The position numbers and the translations under genes are program-made. This document shows positions 16,303-24,948 of a stretch of 33,277 bases of DNA, in pieces. The stretch is from Xanthomonas arboricola pv. juglandis. Its GTDB lineage: Bacteria; Pseudomonadota; Gammaproteobacteria; Xanthomonadales; Xanthomonadaceae. How positions within the stretch are numbered: position 1 is the stretch's first letter; every line of letters begins with the position of its first letter. The notes beneath the pieces were generated by a model. That model was not told where the DNA came from and ran no database searches. It worked only from the letters and a program-made list of their open reading frames with translations. The stretch spans positions 1 to 33,277 of the forward strand of contig NZ_JZEF01000008.1 of assembly GCF_001013475.1 (NCBI RefSeq), read 5' to 3'.

Positions 16303-17996
16303 ACGCTTCCGTACAACGCGACGTCGACACCGACGTCATCATCGTCGGAGGCGGCCCGATCGGATTGACCACCGCCTGTGCGCTCGCCCATCACGGCGTC
16401 GACTTCCGCGTCTTCGAACAACGCGTGCAAGCCAGGCCGCATTCGCGCGCCAATAACCTCTGGGCGCGGCCGCAGGAGCTGCTTCACAGCATTGGTATCC
16501 GCGATGCGCTGGCGGAAAAGTCGTATCGGATCACCAAGGTCAGCACCTTGCTCAACGGGCAGACCGTCGACCCGGTGGAAATTGCCGATATCGCCAGCCC
16601 ATATGCGCAGGTGCTTTACAGCGGGCAGGACGTCATCGAAACCGTGCTGACCGAGCAGCTCGAGGCGAAAGGCGGCAGCGTCGAGCGCGGCCGCAAGATC
16701 ATCGGCTTCGAACAGGATGCCGACGGCGTCACCGTCACACTTGCAACATGCGGCAGCGGCGACCAGTACGACGGCCCGACAGAGCAATTGCGCTGCCGTT
16801 ACCTGATTGGCGCCGATGGTGGCGACAGCGCCGTGCGCAAACAGCTCGGGCTGGATTTCGAACCGAAAAAGCTACCCAATCGCATGAACCGTCAGGTCGA
16901 CGCCAAGCTGCGTTGGCGACGTTCCACCGATTTCGATCAGCTCTGGTTTTTCTATTACCCCAAGGGCTTTTGCGGTGTGCTGCCGGTATGGGGCGGCTAC
17001 CACCGGTTGTTTTTCCTGGCCGACGACACCGGCATCCCGGAGCGTGACCCGACACTGGAGGAAATGCAGACCATTGCGCGCGAGGTGACCGAAGACCCGA
17101 CGCTGACGCTGAGCGATCCGATCTGGCTGACGCATAGCCGCTTCCAGCATGGCACCGCCGCGCATTACGCCAAGGGGCGTGTGCTGCTGCTCGGCGATGC
17201 CGGCCACCGCACCTTGCCGATCGGCGGGCAGGGCATGAATGCAGGCCTGCACGATGCGATCGGCCTGGCATGGCGGCTGGCGATGACCTTGCAAGGCAAG
17301 GCCGCGCCGGTGGTGCTCGATTCCTACGACGTGGAGCGTGGCGGCGAGCACCGTGAACTGGACGAACGACAAGCGCGTGGCTTCCACAACAGCGTCTACC
17401 GCGGCCCGATCAAGGATGCGGCCATGGGCATCGCCGCCAAGCTCATCCCCACCATCGGCACGCTGATCCAGGGCTCGGATGATCTGCAGCAGTTGTCGGT
17501 GGCGTATCCCGAAAGCCCGCTCAACGACGATCATCTCGGCGGCCTGCGCGAGCTGCTTCAGCGCCGCGTGCCGCACTGCGGCGACCGCGCGCCAGATGCG
17601 AATGTCGTCGCCGCCGATGGCACCTCGACGACGCTGTTCGCCCATCTCTACAACCCGGATGGATGGAGTTGGGGATGGGCGCTGCTTGCCTTCGACGGGC
17701 GGCAGCACGATGCCATGCCACAGCTGCGGCTGGCGCTTGCCGGGCTGGAGGCGTGGCCGTGGCTGCGGCCCAGACTCATCCTGGGCGCCGCCGTGCCGCA
17801 GCCCGACGACGCCACCGCACTCTCGGATCTGGACGGTGCTGCGCACGCCGCCTATGGCATTGCGGACACCAGCGCGCTGATCCTGGTGCGGCCCAACGGC
17901 CACATCGCCTTCCGCGGTCGTGCCGATGCGCCGGAGCATCTGCACTCTTATTGCAAGCGCGTCTTCGACCCGGCGACAGAAGGCGCTGCACGCTGA
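16299..17996 (+). CDS. FAD-dependent aromatic hydroxylase (PheA/TfdB-type monooxygenase)
   Basis: A 565-residue class A flavin monooxygenase. The N-terminal FAD Rossmann motif is VIIVGGGPIGL (about 13-23), followed by the acidic strand end (FRVFEQR), the CRYLIGADGGDSAVRKQLG segment (DG motif), and the second FAD motif VLLLGDAGHRTLPIGGQGMNAGLHDA (about residues 298-323). The C-terminal 170 residues fit the thioredoxin-like domain of phenol hydroxylases. Family members hydroxylate phenolic or polyketide substrates with NAD(P)H and oxygen. The substrate here is unknown, but repression by a MarR protein suggests induction by the aromatic compound. The start is translationally coupled to the regulator and has AGGC upstream. 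Confidence 0.88.
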   Translation: MNASVQRDVDTDVIIVGGGPIGLTTACALAHHGVDFRVFEQRVQARPHSRANNLWARPQELLHSIGIRDALAEKSYRITKVSTLLNGQTVDPVEIADIASPYAQVLYSGQDVIETVLTEQLEAKGGSVERGRKIIGFEQDADGVTVTLATCGSGDQYDGPTEQLRCRYLIGADGGDSAVRKQLGLDFEPKKLPNRMNRQVDAKLRWRRSTDFDQLWFFYYPKGFCGVLPVWGGYHRLFFLADDTGIPERDPTLEEMQTIAREVTEDPTLTLSDPIWLTHSRFQHGTAAHYAKGRVLLLGDAGHRTLPIGGQGMNAGLHDAIGLAWRLAMTLQGKAAPVVLDSYDVERGGEHRELDERQARGFHNSVYRGPIKDAAMGIAAKLIPTIGTLIQGSDDLQQLSVAYPESPLNDDHLGGLRELLQRRVPHCGDRAPDANVVAADGTSTTLFAHLYNPDGWSWGWALLAFDGRQHDAMPQLRLALAGLEAWPWLRPRLILGAAVPQPDDATALSDLDGAAHAAYGIADTSALILVRPNGHIAFRGRADAPEHLHSYCKRVFDPATEGAAR

Positions 17997-18072
17997 GCCT
18001 GCAGTGATCCACCCAAACCGCTCGATGACGCTGCGCAAGCTGACACCACCGGGAACGCTTCCCCCACTTTGC

Positions 18073-18092
18073 TAGCATGCGTGCACATGCTA
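18073..18092. promoter_or_regulatory. Perfect dyad upstream of the Gfo/Idh/MocA gene
   Basis: TAGCATG (18073-18079) and CATGCTA (18086-18092) are perfect 7-base inverted arms around CGTGCA, ending 17 bases before the start codon and just before the AGGAGG ribosome binding site. It could be an operator or a leader hairpin that controls access to the ribosome binding site. Confidence 0.45.
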
Positions 18093-18109
18093 CCCAGGAG
18101 GCCAAGCGC

Positions 18110-18654
18110 ATGACGCCCACAGTGTTTCCCGAGCCCGAGCTGTTCCTGCCGCAGCGTGGCGAGCCCTCGTTGCGGTGGGGAGTGCTGGGGCCTGGAGCGA
18201 TCGCCTCGGCGTTCGTGAGCGCGCTGCGCCGCCATACCGGGCAAAGACCATTTGCAGTGGCCTCGCGCACGCGTGCGCGTGCCGAGGCCTTTGCGAGCAC
18301 CTGGGCGATGCAGCGCGCCTATGACAGCTACGAGGCGCTGGTCGAGGACCGCGATGTCGACATCGTCTATATCGCCACACCGCACAGCGAACATCTGCAG
18401 CAGGGTTTGCTGGCGCTGCGCGCCGGCAAACATGTGTTGATCGAAAAGCCCATCACCACCTGCGCCGACGATGCGCGCGTGCTGGTGCAGGAGGCGCGGC
18501 AGCGCGGCCTGTTCCTGATGGAAGCCATGTGGAGCCGTTACCTGCCGCACACCTCGGTACTGCGGCAACTGCTGGCCGATGGCGCGTTGGGCGAGCTTCG
18601 CCATGTGTTCGCCGATCTGAGCCAACGCGGCCCTGACGATGCGACGCACCGCCA
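18110..18654 (+). pseudogene. Truncated Gfo/Idh/MocA family oxidoreductase (5' part only)
   Basis: The first about 181 residues of an NAD(P)-dependent oxidoreductase. It has the Rossmann motif GVLGPGAIASAF (24-35), the strand VDIVYIATPHSEH (83-95) and the family signature EKP (112-114) in GKHVLIEKPITT, then MEAMWSRY. These enzymes act on sugars, inositols or dihydrodiols and are normally about 330 residues with a C-terminal substrate and dimerisation domain. That domain is missing. From about 18654 the frame continues for 28 codons as nonsense, antisense to a chemotaxis receptor gene, and stops at 18739 (209 residues in all). AGGAGG eight bases before ATG 18110 shows the start is intact. The product is very unlikely to work. 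Confidence 0.85.
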
Positions 18655-20256
18655 GTCGATACCGGCCATGGTGCCCACCACCTTGCTCACGATCTCGCCG
18701 CCCTGCGATGCCACGCCCGCCGCACCGATCGCCAGTTGATTGGCCTGACGGGCGTGTTCGGCATTCTGGCGCACGGTGGAGGTGAGCTCTTCCATCGAGG
18801 CGGCGGTTTCTTCCAGGTTGGCCGCCTGTTGTTCGGTGCGCTGCGACAGATCCTGATTGCCTGCCGCGATTTCGCTGGCGGCAGAATTGATCGACACGGC
18901 CGAGTGCTGGATACGGCCGACAATCTCGGCCAACTGCGCGGCAGTGGCGTTGGCGTCGTCACGCATCTGCGCGAACACGCCCTTGAACTCGCCGGTCATC
19001 CGCGCGGTGAGATCGCCTGCGGCGATGGATTGCAGCAGCGACGACAGCGATTGCAGGTTGCCGTCCGCAGTGGCCATGAGCTGGTTGAGGCTGTCGACCA
19101 TCACATGGAAGTCGTACTGGAAACGCTCGGCATCGCCGCGTGCACTGAAGTCGCCGTTGGCTGCGGATTGCGCCAGCTGCTTGATCTCGCGGTTCATCGC
19201 GGACAGGTTGGCCTTTACCTCGTCCATGGTCTGCGTGAGCACGGCCTTCTCGCCGGGCAGGCGGTCCATGCTCTCGCTGAGGTCGCCGACGGCGTAGCGC
19301 CCCATGATGCGTGCCAGGTTGGTCTGTACCGCCAGATGCGACGCCACCAGCGTATTGGTGTCCTTGGCCATGCGGCCATAGTCGCCAGGAAACGCCGCGG
19401 CATCGATGCGGAAACTGGTCTGGCCATCATCGTGGCGCCTGGCCATGTCGCTCTGCGCGTCGAGCAAGGATTGCAGCTGCCTCTGCATGCCACGCATCGC
19501 GCGCAACAGACGGCCGGTTTCATCCTTGGCGTCGCTTTCCACGTCATTGTCCAGCTGGCCGTTGGCAATCGCCTCTGCGGCCTTGGTTGCGCGTGCGAGC
19601 GGCTGGGTCAGGCTGCGGGTGATGAGCCAGGCAAGCAGGCTGCTGATCACCACCACGGCAACGCCACCGGAGATGATCAGCAGCTTGCCGCGGTTCATCG
19701 ACGCCACTGCGTCGGCATAGGCTTGCTGGCTCTGGTTTTCCTGACGCGTCACCAGCTCGCGGATCTTGTCCTGCCATGCCATCGTCGCCGGGCGCGCCTT
19801 TTCGCTGAGCAAGGCCTGCGCTGGCGCATTATCGTTTTTAGCGGCAAGTACCATGACCTGGTCGTTGATCTTGCCCGAGATGGCACGTCGCGCATCCATC
19901 TCGGCGCGAATCTTGCGACCTTCCTCGGAGCTGGGCAGCGTATCGAGCTTGGCACGCAACTCGCTGTAGCGCTGGCGCTGCGCCTTGATGGTGGTCAGCG
20001 CTTCGTTGTTGAGTTCATCGCTGGTGGCCATGGCATAGGTGCCCAGCGCGATCAGGATCGATGAGTTGGCATCCAGCATGCCGTTGCCGATCTGGATCTT
20101 GGCCATGCGATCGAGCACGATGAAATCGAATTGCTGCCTTGCATTGGCCATGGTGACCAGGCCCGTCGCCACCAGCAGGCTCGACAGCAGAATCAGGATT
20201 CCGAAGGCGACGCCGAGACGGCGCCCGACGTTATAGCGTTGCAAATAGGCAGTCAT
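18655..20256 (-). pseudogene. Truncated methyl-accepting chemotaxis protein (signalling tip missing)
   Basis: A transmembrane chemoreceptor with TM1 at about 15-36, a periplasmic four-helix-bundle sensor (about 37-185), TM2 (about 187-208, LLIISGGVAVVVISSLLAWL), a HAMP domain (about 209-262) and a further HAMP-like segment. The cytoplasmic helical signalling domain then starts (SEIAAGNQDLSQRTEQQAANLEETAASMEEL). The sequence departs from the family after VVGTMAGI at about residue 533: the conserved hairpin tip that contacts CheA and CheW and the whole return helix are absent. The frame runs on, antisense to the Gfo/Idh fragment, to a stop at 18538 (572 residues in all). It cannot signal in the normal way. 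The 5' end is intact, with CAGGA before the ATG and a sigma-28-like promoter upstream. Confidence 0.88.
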
Positions 20257-20787
20257 GCGAGTCGTCCTGATGTCCAGTGGGTGGCACCGGCTGGCAGGCC
20301 ACGTGATGTTCGCGTGAATGCCTCGGCAACGTGATAACGACGCAAAAAACAGAAACTTAAACCACCCGCTCCAGGCCGCGTTTAGCTCGCATTTTTGTTC
20401 ACGCAGGTCAGGAAAAAACCGACTTTCGGCGCGGCGATTCGCAGCGTGATAATGCTGACGTTGCTTGCCTCGGCATCGTGCTCGATGCTTGGCCTGTTCG
20501 TATGGACGCCAGCTGCGGCAGCGAGCGACCTGTCTGATTAGATTCTCTGGTTTACGTCCCGCGATACAGCGTCCAGCGCAAGCTGCGTGACGGTGTCGAT
20601 GGGCGTCAATCGTGCTGCTTCATCACTTGGTTCGCGTGCTTGGCCTGGGAGTGGCCTGCACCCATCGGCGCTGGCGCGGGATATGCCGTTGGCTGGCTCC
20701 CGGCGCGTTGGTCAGCCGGCGCGTCCGCTCTGGATGCCAGGTCGTGCCATCACCGGCTCACTCCGCCACCACGCCTTAAGCGTGATC
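20257..20787. other. Divergent intergenic region upstream of the chemoreceptor gene
   Basis: About 530 bases without a supported gene. It includes the sigma-28-like promoter at 20334-20360. A plus-strand frame extends the small hypothetical gene upstream to 20587, but its first 67 codons look non-coding. Nothing else is seen. Confidence 0.45.
20334..20360 (-). promoter_or_regulatory. Sigma-28 (FliA)-type promoter for the chemoreceptor gene
   Basis: On the minus strand TTAAGTTT (20360-20353) is followed by exactly 11 bases and then GTCGTTAT (20341-20334). The flagellar sigma-28 consensus is TAAAGTTT-N11-GCCGATAA: seven of eight and five of eight bases match, with ideal spacing. It lies about 80 bases before the chemoreceptor ATG. 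Chemotaxis receptors are commonly sigma-28 dependent, so this fits the gene. Confidence 0.65.
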
Positions 20788-21102
20788 ATGTTCACCATGA
20801 ACAGCAGTCAGATCACCGCGCGAACGATCACGGTCACCCCGGCAAGCACCGCATCTGCCAGTAGCGAGGTGGTGGTGCAGTTGTCGGCCAGCCCGGACCC
20901 GCGCTGGCAGGCGTGTTTCCATTTCGTCGTGCAAGGCCGCGATGGCTTCTTCCTGCAGGGCAGGCCGGTGTTCGACAACGCAAGCTTTCACGGGATCCTG
21001 CAGGCCGGGCAAGCCGAGGCCTTCCGCCAGGAGCTGCCGGATGTGCTGATATCGGCCAGCATGCTCGCGCGTGCCCAGGTGAACAAGGACGCAGCGCGAT
21101 AA
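20788..21102 (+). CDS. Small hypothetical protein
   Basis: A 104-residue soluble protein with normal coding bias. Strand-like segments TVTPASTASASSEVVVQLS and WQACFHFVVQGRDGFFLQG are followed by a helical end, SFHGILQAGQAEAFRQELPDVLI. No family is recognised. The start at 20788 (MFTMNSSQ) is preferred over upstream codons that lack coding character; 20797 is an alternative. It is convergent with the acetyltransferase gene. Confidence 0.55.
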   Translation: MFTMNSSQITARTITVTPASTASASSEVVVQLSASPDPRWQACFHFVVQGRDGFFLQGRPVFDNASFHGILQAGQAEAFRQELPDVLISASMLARAQVNKDAAR

Positions 21103-21285
21103 GCGTGTTGCTTCAGCAGTAGGAAGTGCTCAGAGAGTCGTGTTCGGTGGCGGGTACTTGGTGACCAGCCCGAAATAGCGGTGGTACGGCGAGGCTGCTT
21201 GTCTGCACGACCGCCGGGCATCCATACGCCGTGAACAAGATCGCTACTGCACAGCTTGAACGCTGCCTGCACGTGGCACCCAGCA

Positions 21286-21735
21286 CTACAACTCGAGCGC
21301 CATATCCCACCGTTCCAGACCCGGCGCATAGCCATCCACCGTCACTTGCTGCACCACAAAGCCGAAGCGGGCATAGAACTGCCGGGTGTGTTGACTGGTA
21401 TCCAGGATGACACGCCGGACATCCGGCATCTGGCGCAATGCTTCAAGCCGGGCCAGCAGCAACTGCGTCCCCACGCCGCAGCGGTGCAGACGCGGGTGGA
21501 CCATGCCCCAGCACAAGCTCGCCGTGGTGCCATCGGCGCCGATCGCGTAGCCGGCGGCGCCAGCGACAGCGTTGCCGCGCTCCAGTAGCTGGTAGTGCCA
21601 CGCCGCGGCGTGATGGCTCAGGAAGCCGGCAAAGTCGGCACGTTCACCGGCGCTGAAGAACACCGGCACATTCGCATCGAAGAGCGCCATGCAGGCGTCG
21701 AAGTCCCGAGATTGATACGGCCGAATCGTGTCCAT
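21286..21735 (-). CDS. GNAT family N-acetyltransferase
   Basis: A 149-residue acetyltransferase of the GNAT fold. It starts IRPYQSRDFDACMALFDANVP (strand 1 and helix 1), has AGAAGYAIGADGTTASLCWGMVHPRLHRCGVGTQLLLARLE with the acetyl-CoA loop HRCGVGTQ, and ends with the typical TRQFYARFGFVVQQV segment. It transfers acetyl from acetyl-CoA to an amine; the substrate is unknown. The start at 21735 gives the standard length, and an AGG lies close upstream. It is a single gene. Confidence 0.85.
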   Translation of the reverse strand: MDTIRPYQSRDFDACMALFDANVPVFFSAGERADFAGFLSHHAAAWHYQLLERGNAVAGAAGYAIGADGTTASLCWGMVHPRLHRCGVGTQLLLARLEALRQMPDVRRVILDTSQHTRQFYARFGFVVQQVTVDGYAPGLERWDMALEL

Positions 21736-21822
21736 CTGCCTAGTCTGCCTCAGACGCGCAGATGCCATGCAGCGGCATGACATCCTGCCCCGTGATCGCC
21801 ACGCCTGCCGTACCACCTGCGC

Positions 21823-22692
21823 TCAGGCCCGGGCTGTCGCCTCGCGCACGAAGTCTGCATAGGTGCGCAGCGGACGCCCCAGCATGGCCTGCAGCGTTTC
21901 CACCGTGCCGTCGGCCGCCCCCATGCCGTGGGTCTGGATGCCGGCCATCATCAGGCGCATGTCATAGGCCAGCCAGGAGGGGCCGTAGGCGGCCATCTGC
22001 GCTTCGAAGGCAGCCACGTCGTCGCCTGCGTAGGCGATCTCGCGCCCAAGCGCCGCACTCCAGACCTTCGCGGCGGAGGGGCCCGTCACTGCATGCGGGC
22101 CGACCAGTTCGAGCGTGACACGCTCAAGTGCGGCGGGTGCGCGGTCGCGGCGCAGCAACTCGGCAACCGCGATGTCGGCGATGTCGCGCGCATCGATCAT
22201 GGCCACACCTGCCGAGCCGATCGGCATCGGGTAGACGGCGTACTGTTGAATCGTCTGCTGGATCATCGCTTCGTTCTGCATGAAATACGCCGGGCGCAGA
22301 ATCGTGGCAGCAATGTCGAGGCTTTCGATCATGCGCTCGACCGTGTGCTTGCCGGTGAAGTGCGGCACGTTGGTGTACCTGTCGGCATGGATCACCGACA
22401 GGTACACGATGCGCTCGATCCCTGCTTCCTTGGCAAGATTCAAGGCGATCAGCGCCTGCGTCACTTCGTCGGGAGTGACCGCATTCAACAGGAACAGCGT
22501 GCGCACCGACGACAACGCGGCGCGCATCGACGCGACGTCGGTGAGGTCCGCGACCACTTCGGTGACACCGGCCGGGAAAGCGCGCTTGCCGGGTTGGCGA
22601 ACCAGTGCCTTGACCTTGGCGCCTGCGTCGGCCAGGCCCTGGGTGATCAGAGAACCGATGGTGCCGGTGGCACCGGTAACGAGAATGCTCAT
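21823..22692 (-). CDS. NmrA-like NAD(P)-binding atypical short-chain reductase
   Basis: A 289-residue protein with the N-terminal dinucleotide motif VTGATGTIGS (5-14), then KALVRQPGKR and VTEVVADLTD, as in the NmrA/quinone-reductase-like atypical SDRs (QOR2-like). LRPAYFMQN in the middle is characteristic. The usual Tyr-x3-Lys pair is not conserved, so it may reduce quinones or act as a redox sensor. AGGAGA lies just before the start. It is divergent from a LysR regulator with about 140 bases between the starts, a common layout in which the LysR protein controls the reductase. Confidence 0.87.
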   Translation of the reverse strand: MSILVTGATGTIGSLITQGLADAGAKVKALVRQPGKRAFPAGVTEVVADLTDVASMRAALSSVRTLFLLNAVTPDEVTQALIALNLAKEAGIERIVYLSVIHADRYTNVPHFTGKHTVERMIESLDIAATILRPAYFMQNEAMIQQTIQQYAVYPMPIGSAGVAMIDARDIADIAVAELLRRDRAPAALERVTLELVGPHAVTGPSAAKVWSAALGREIAYAGDDVAAFEAQMAAYGPSWLAYDMRLMMAGIQTHGMGAADGTVETLQAMLGRPLRTYADFVREATARA

Positions 22693-22792
22693 GTGAGTCT
22701 CCTGCTATGGATGGAAGAGGCGTCAGTGCGACATGTCCGCTGCGCTTGGCGTTGCGGTGACGAGACGATAGGCCGTTGCACCCATAATACGA

Positions 22793-22813
22793 AGACGCCA
22801 AGATGTAGACGCC
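22793..22813. promoter_or_regulatory. Direct repeat between divergent reductase and LysR genes
   Basis: AGACGCC occurs twice with a 14-base period (22793-22799 and 22807-22813), 22 bases before the LysR start codon. It may be part of the LysR binding region controlling both directions, though classical LysR sites are T-N11-A dyads and this is a direct repeat. Confidence 0.35.
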
Positions 22814-22834
22814 TGGTTTCAAATGTGGAACACC

Positions 22835-23710
22835 ATGGATCTCAATGCATTGATCGATTTCGCGCTGGTCGCGGCGAACCAGGGCCTGGGAAAGGCCAGC
22901 CGTGCCAGCGGCAGGTCCAAGGCGACCCTGTCGCGTCGCATTGCCGAGCTGGAGGAGCAACTGGGAGTGCGACTGGTCGAGCGCAGCGCTCGTGGCCTCA
23001 GGCTCACCGAGGCCGGGCAGCTGCTGATGGAGCGCACCGAAGTGCCGTTGAGCGAGGTGGCCGAGGCCATGTCAGCCGCACGCGAGGGGCTCTCGAGCCC
23101 GCGTGGGCGCTTGCGGGTGGCATCGCCGGTGCTGTTCTCGCAACTGGCGATGGGACGGATCGGCGCAGAGTTCTGCGCGGCCTATCCGGAGATCACGCTG
23201 GAGGTGGTGGCCGAGGACCGCACGGTCGATCTGGTGGAAGAGCAGTTCGATGTGGCCATCCGCATCAACCCCAGCCCGGACAGCAGCCTTGTGGGGCGCT
23301 GCTTCGCCAGGGATCGGCTGGTGGTCGTGGCCGCGCCCGGCATCGCCATGCCGACCGGCGGCGCGGTCACGCCACTGCCCGCCGTGGTGATGTCGAGCTT
23401 CCAGCCGACCACATGGACGCTCGATGACGGGCGTCTGGTCCTGGAACCCATTCCAAGACTGCGGTTTTCCTCGTTCCTGATGGTCCGCGACGCGGCGATG
23501 GCAGGCGGTGGCGTCGCCCTCATTCCGCAGTCGATCGCATGGAACCAGCTCGCGCGTGGCGAACTGGTGCAGTGGGGCACCATCGCTGGCGCGGAGCCGG
23601 CGCTGTGGGTGTTGCACACGTCCAGGCGCCTGGCTGCCCCGAAGGTGCGCGCCTTCGTGGACTTTATGTGCGACAGGTATCCGGACGCGTCGCTTGTGCT
23701 GAAGGGCTAG
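22835..23710 (+). CDS. LysR family transcriptional regulator
   Basis: A 291-residue LysR-type regulator. The N-terminal winged helix reads LIDFALVAANQGLGKASRASGRSKATLSRRIAELEEQLGVRLVERSARGLRLTEAG, followed by the linker helix and a periplasmic-binding-protein-like effector domain starting PRGRLRVASP. The subgroup (LRVASP, then ITLEVVAEDRTVDLVEEQFDVAIRI) is that which often regulates divergent oxidoreductases. ATG 22835 is preferred; 22823 adds four residues. It likely senses a small molecule related to the substrate of the NmrA-like reductase. Confidence 0.88.
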   Translation: MDLNALIDFALVAANQGLGKASRASGRSKATLSRRIAELEEQLGVRLVERSARGLRLTEAGQLLMERTEVPLSEVAEAMSAAREGLSSPRGRLRVASPVLFSQLAMGRIGAEFCAAYPEITLEVVAEDRTVDLVEEQFDVAIRINPSPDSSLVGRCFARDRLVVVAAPGIAMPTGGAVTPLPAVVMSSFQPTTWTLDDGRLVLEPIPRLRFSSFLMVRDAAMAGGGVALIPQSIAWNQLARGELVQWGTIAGAEPALWVLHTSRRLAAPKVRAFVDFMCDRYPDASLVLKG

Positions 23711-24019
23711 GGCGCTGCCTCCAGCTTGTGCGGGCCAGCCTGTGTGGCAGCCAGCGTGGACGCGTTATCGCCGGGACAGATCCACCACCGGGGTGCAGAT
23801 AGCGCTGCGAAAGTGCTGATCGATAAGCCGGTCCACACGCTGATGGCAGGCCCGCTTGCGCGTCCTCGAACACGCCGGTGCGGGCACGCGCCGCCGGGTC
23901 ATGACGTCGGTAGAACCGCCTCACGCTCAGGCATGCATGCCGCAATGAGGCGCAAGCCCTCCCTTGCACAGCTGACCACTGCAGATGCCCAGCCAGCCGC
24001 GCGCCGAGCACTCGGTGCC
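23711..24019. other. Intergenic region between convergent LysR and Usp genes
   Basis: About 310 bases between two converging genes. Open frames cross it on both strands but none has a start signal or recognisable family. No clear terminator hairpin with a T-tract was found. Confidence 0.4.
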
Positions 24020-24934
24020 TCACACGCGCAGGAGCCGCCTGGCCAGGCTGCGGCCGCGCGCGGCGTCGGCTTGCTCGCCACCAGCGCCCAGGATCGGGCG
24101 GCGTAGATGGGGTGGCGGTAGGCAGATCAGCACGCACGGCGTCTTTGCCAGTGCCGACTGCAGCGAGGAGCGCCAGACGCCGCGGCGGACGACGGCATCG
24201 TGTTCGACCACCAGCACGTCGGCGCAGGCGCGTTTGAGCAGGCCGGCGATCTCGCGCCGCGGATTGCCGACGGCGACGTGGATGCGCACGCGCAGGTCCT
24301 CGTCGGGCAGTTGCTGGACCAGGTCGCCGAGCCAGCTGGCGGCCGCGTCTTCGCTCAGCGGCTTGTCATTGAACAGGCTGTCCACCAGCAGGCCTTCGCT
24401 GATTTCCGGCACGACGTGCAGCAGGTGCAGGTCGGCGCCGCGGCGACGCGCCAGGGCGGCGGCATCGCGCAGCGATTCCAGGCTGGTTTCGCGGCCGGTG
24501 ATCCAGCAGGCGACGTGGCCGCCGACGGCGCCATCGCGCGGGATCGCATCGGCGTAGGGCAGGGTGAGCATCGGCGTGGCCACGCGCTGCAGCACGCGCG
24601 CGCGCAGCGAGACATGCAGCGGGCGCGGCAGGCCGGTGCGCTCGGACGGCGGCATGATCAACAGCGCGTCGTCGCGGCTGCGGCAGAACGAGACGATGCC
24701 GGCGGCGGCCGGGCCACCGGCAAGTGCACGCTCGCAGCCCGGGTAGTTGGAAGCCTCGGCAAAGAACGCATCCAGCGACTGCTGGGCCTGCGCACGCTTG
24801 CCCTTGGCGTGCACGTGCAGGATTGTCAGGCGCGCGCGCAGGCGGTCCACCAGTTGCGCCACGGTCGGGATGGCGGCATGGCAGGTCTCGGAAAAATTGG
24901 TGGCAAAGATCAGGTGGGTGGGGGTGGTCTGCAT
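24020..24934 (-). CDS. Tandem universal stress protein (UspA family)
   Basis: A 304-residue protein with two Usp-like domains. The first opens THLIFATNFSETCHAAIPTVAQLVDRLRARLTILHVHAKG. The second (from about 145) contains LHLLHVVPE, RIHVAVGNPRREI and ACADVLVVEHDAVVRRGVWRSSLQSALAKTPCVLICLPP. The GxxGxxxxGS ATP-binding loop is degenerate (VVRRGVWRSSLQS), so ATP binding is doubtful. It starts 14 bases after the bestrophin stop with GGAG six bases before the ATG, so the two form an operon. Usp proteins respond to stress or energy state; coupling to a channel suggests a role in membrane or ion stress. The last 25 residues are Arg/Ala-rich. Confidence 0.83.
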   Translation of the reverse strand: MQTTPTHLIFATNFSETCHAAIPTVAQLVDRLRARLTILHVHAKGKRAQAQQSLDAFFAEASNYPGCERALAGGPAAAGIVSFCRSRDDALLIMPPSERTGLPRPLHVSLRARVLQRVATPMLTLPYADAIPRDGAVGGHVACWITGRETSLESLRDAAALARRRGADLHLLHVVPEISEGLLVDSLFNDKPLSEDAAASWLGDLVQQLPDEDLRVRIHVAVGNPRREIAGLLKRACADVLVVEHDAVVRRGVWRSSLQSALAKTPCVLICLPPPHLRRPILGAGGEQADAARGRSLARRLLRV

Positions 24935-24948
24935 GGCTGGCTCCGTGG

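Noticed and set aside
18736..20064. Long plus-strand open frame (442 codons) opposite the chemoreceptor
   Set aside because: It is the antisense of a clearly recognisable receptor gene and its His/Gly/Arg-rich product has no family features.
20424..20441. TTCGG...TTCGC pair resembling a plant-inducible promoter box
   Set aside because: Spacing is 9 bases, not the 15 required; no correctly spaced pair was found near any gene.
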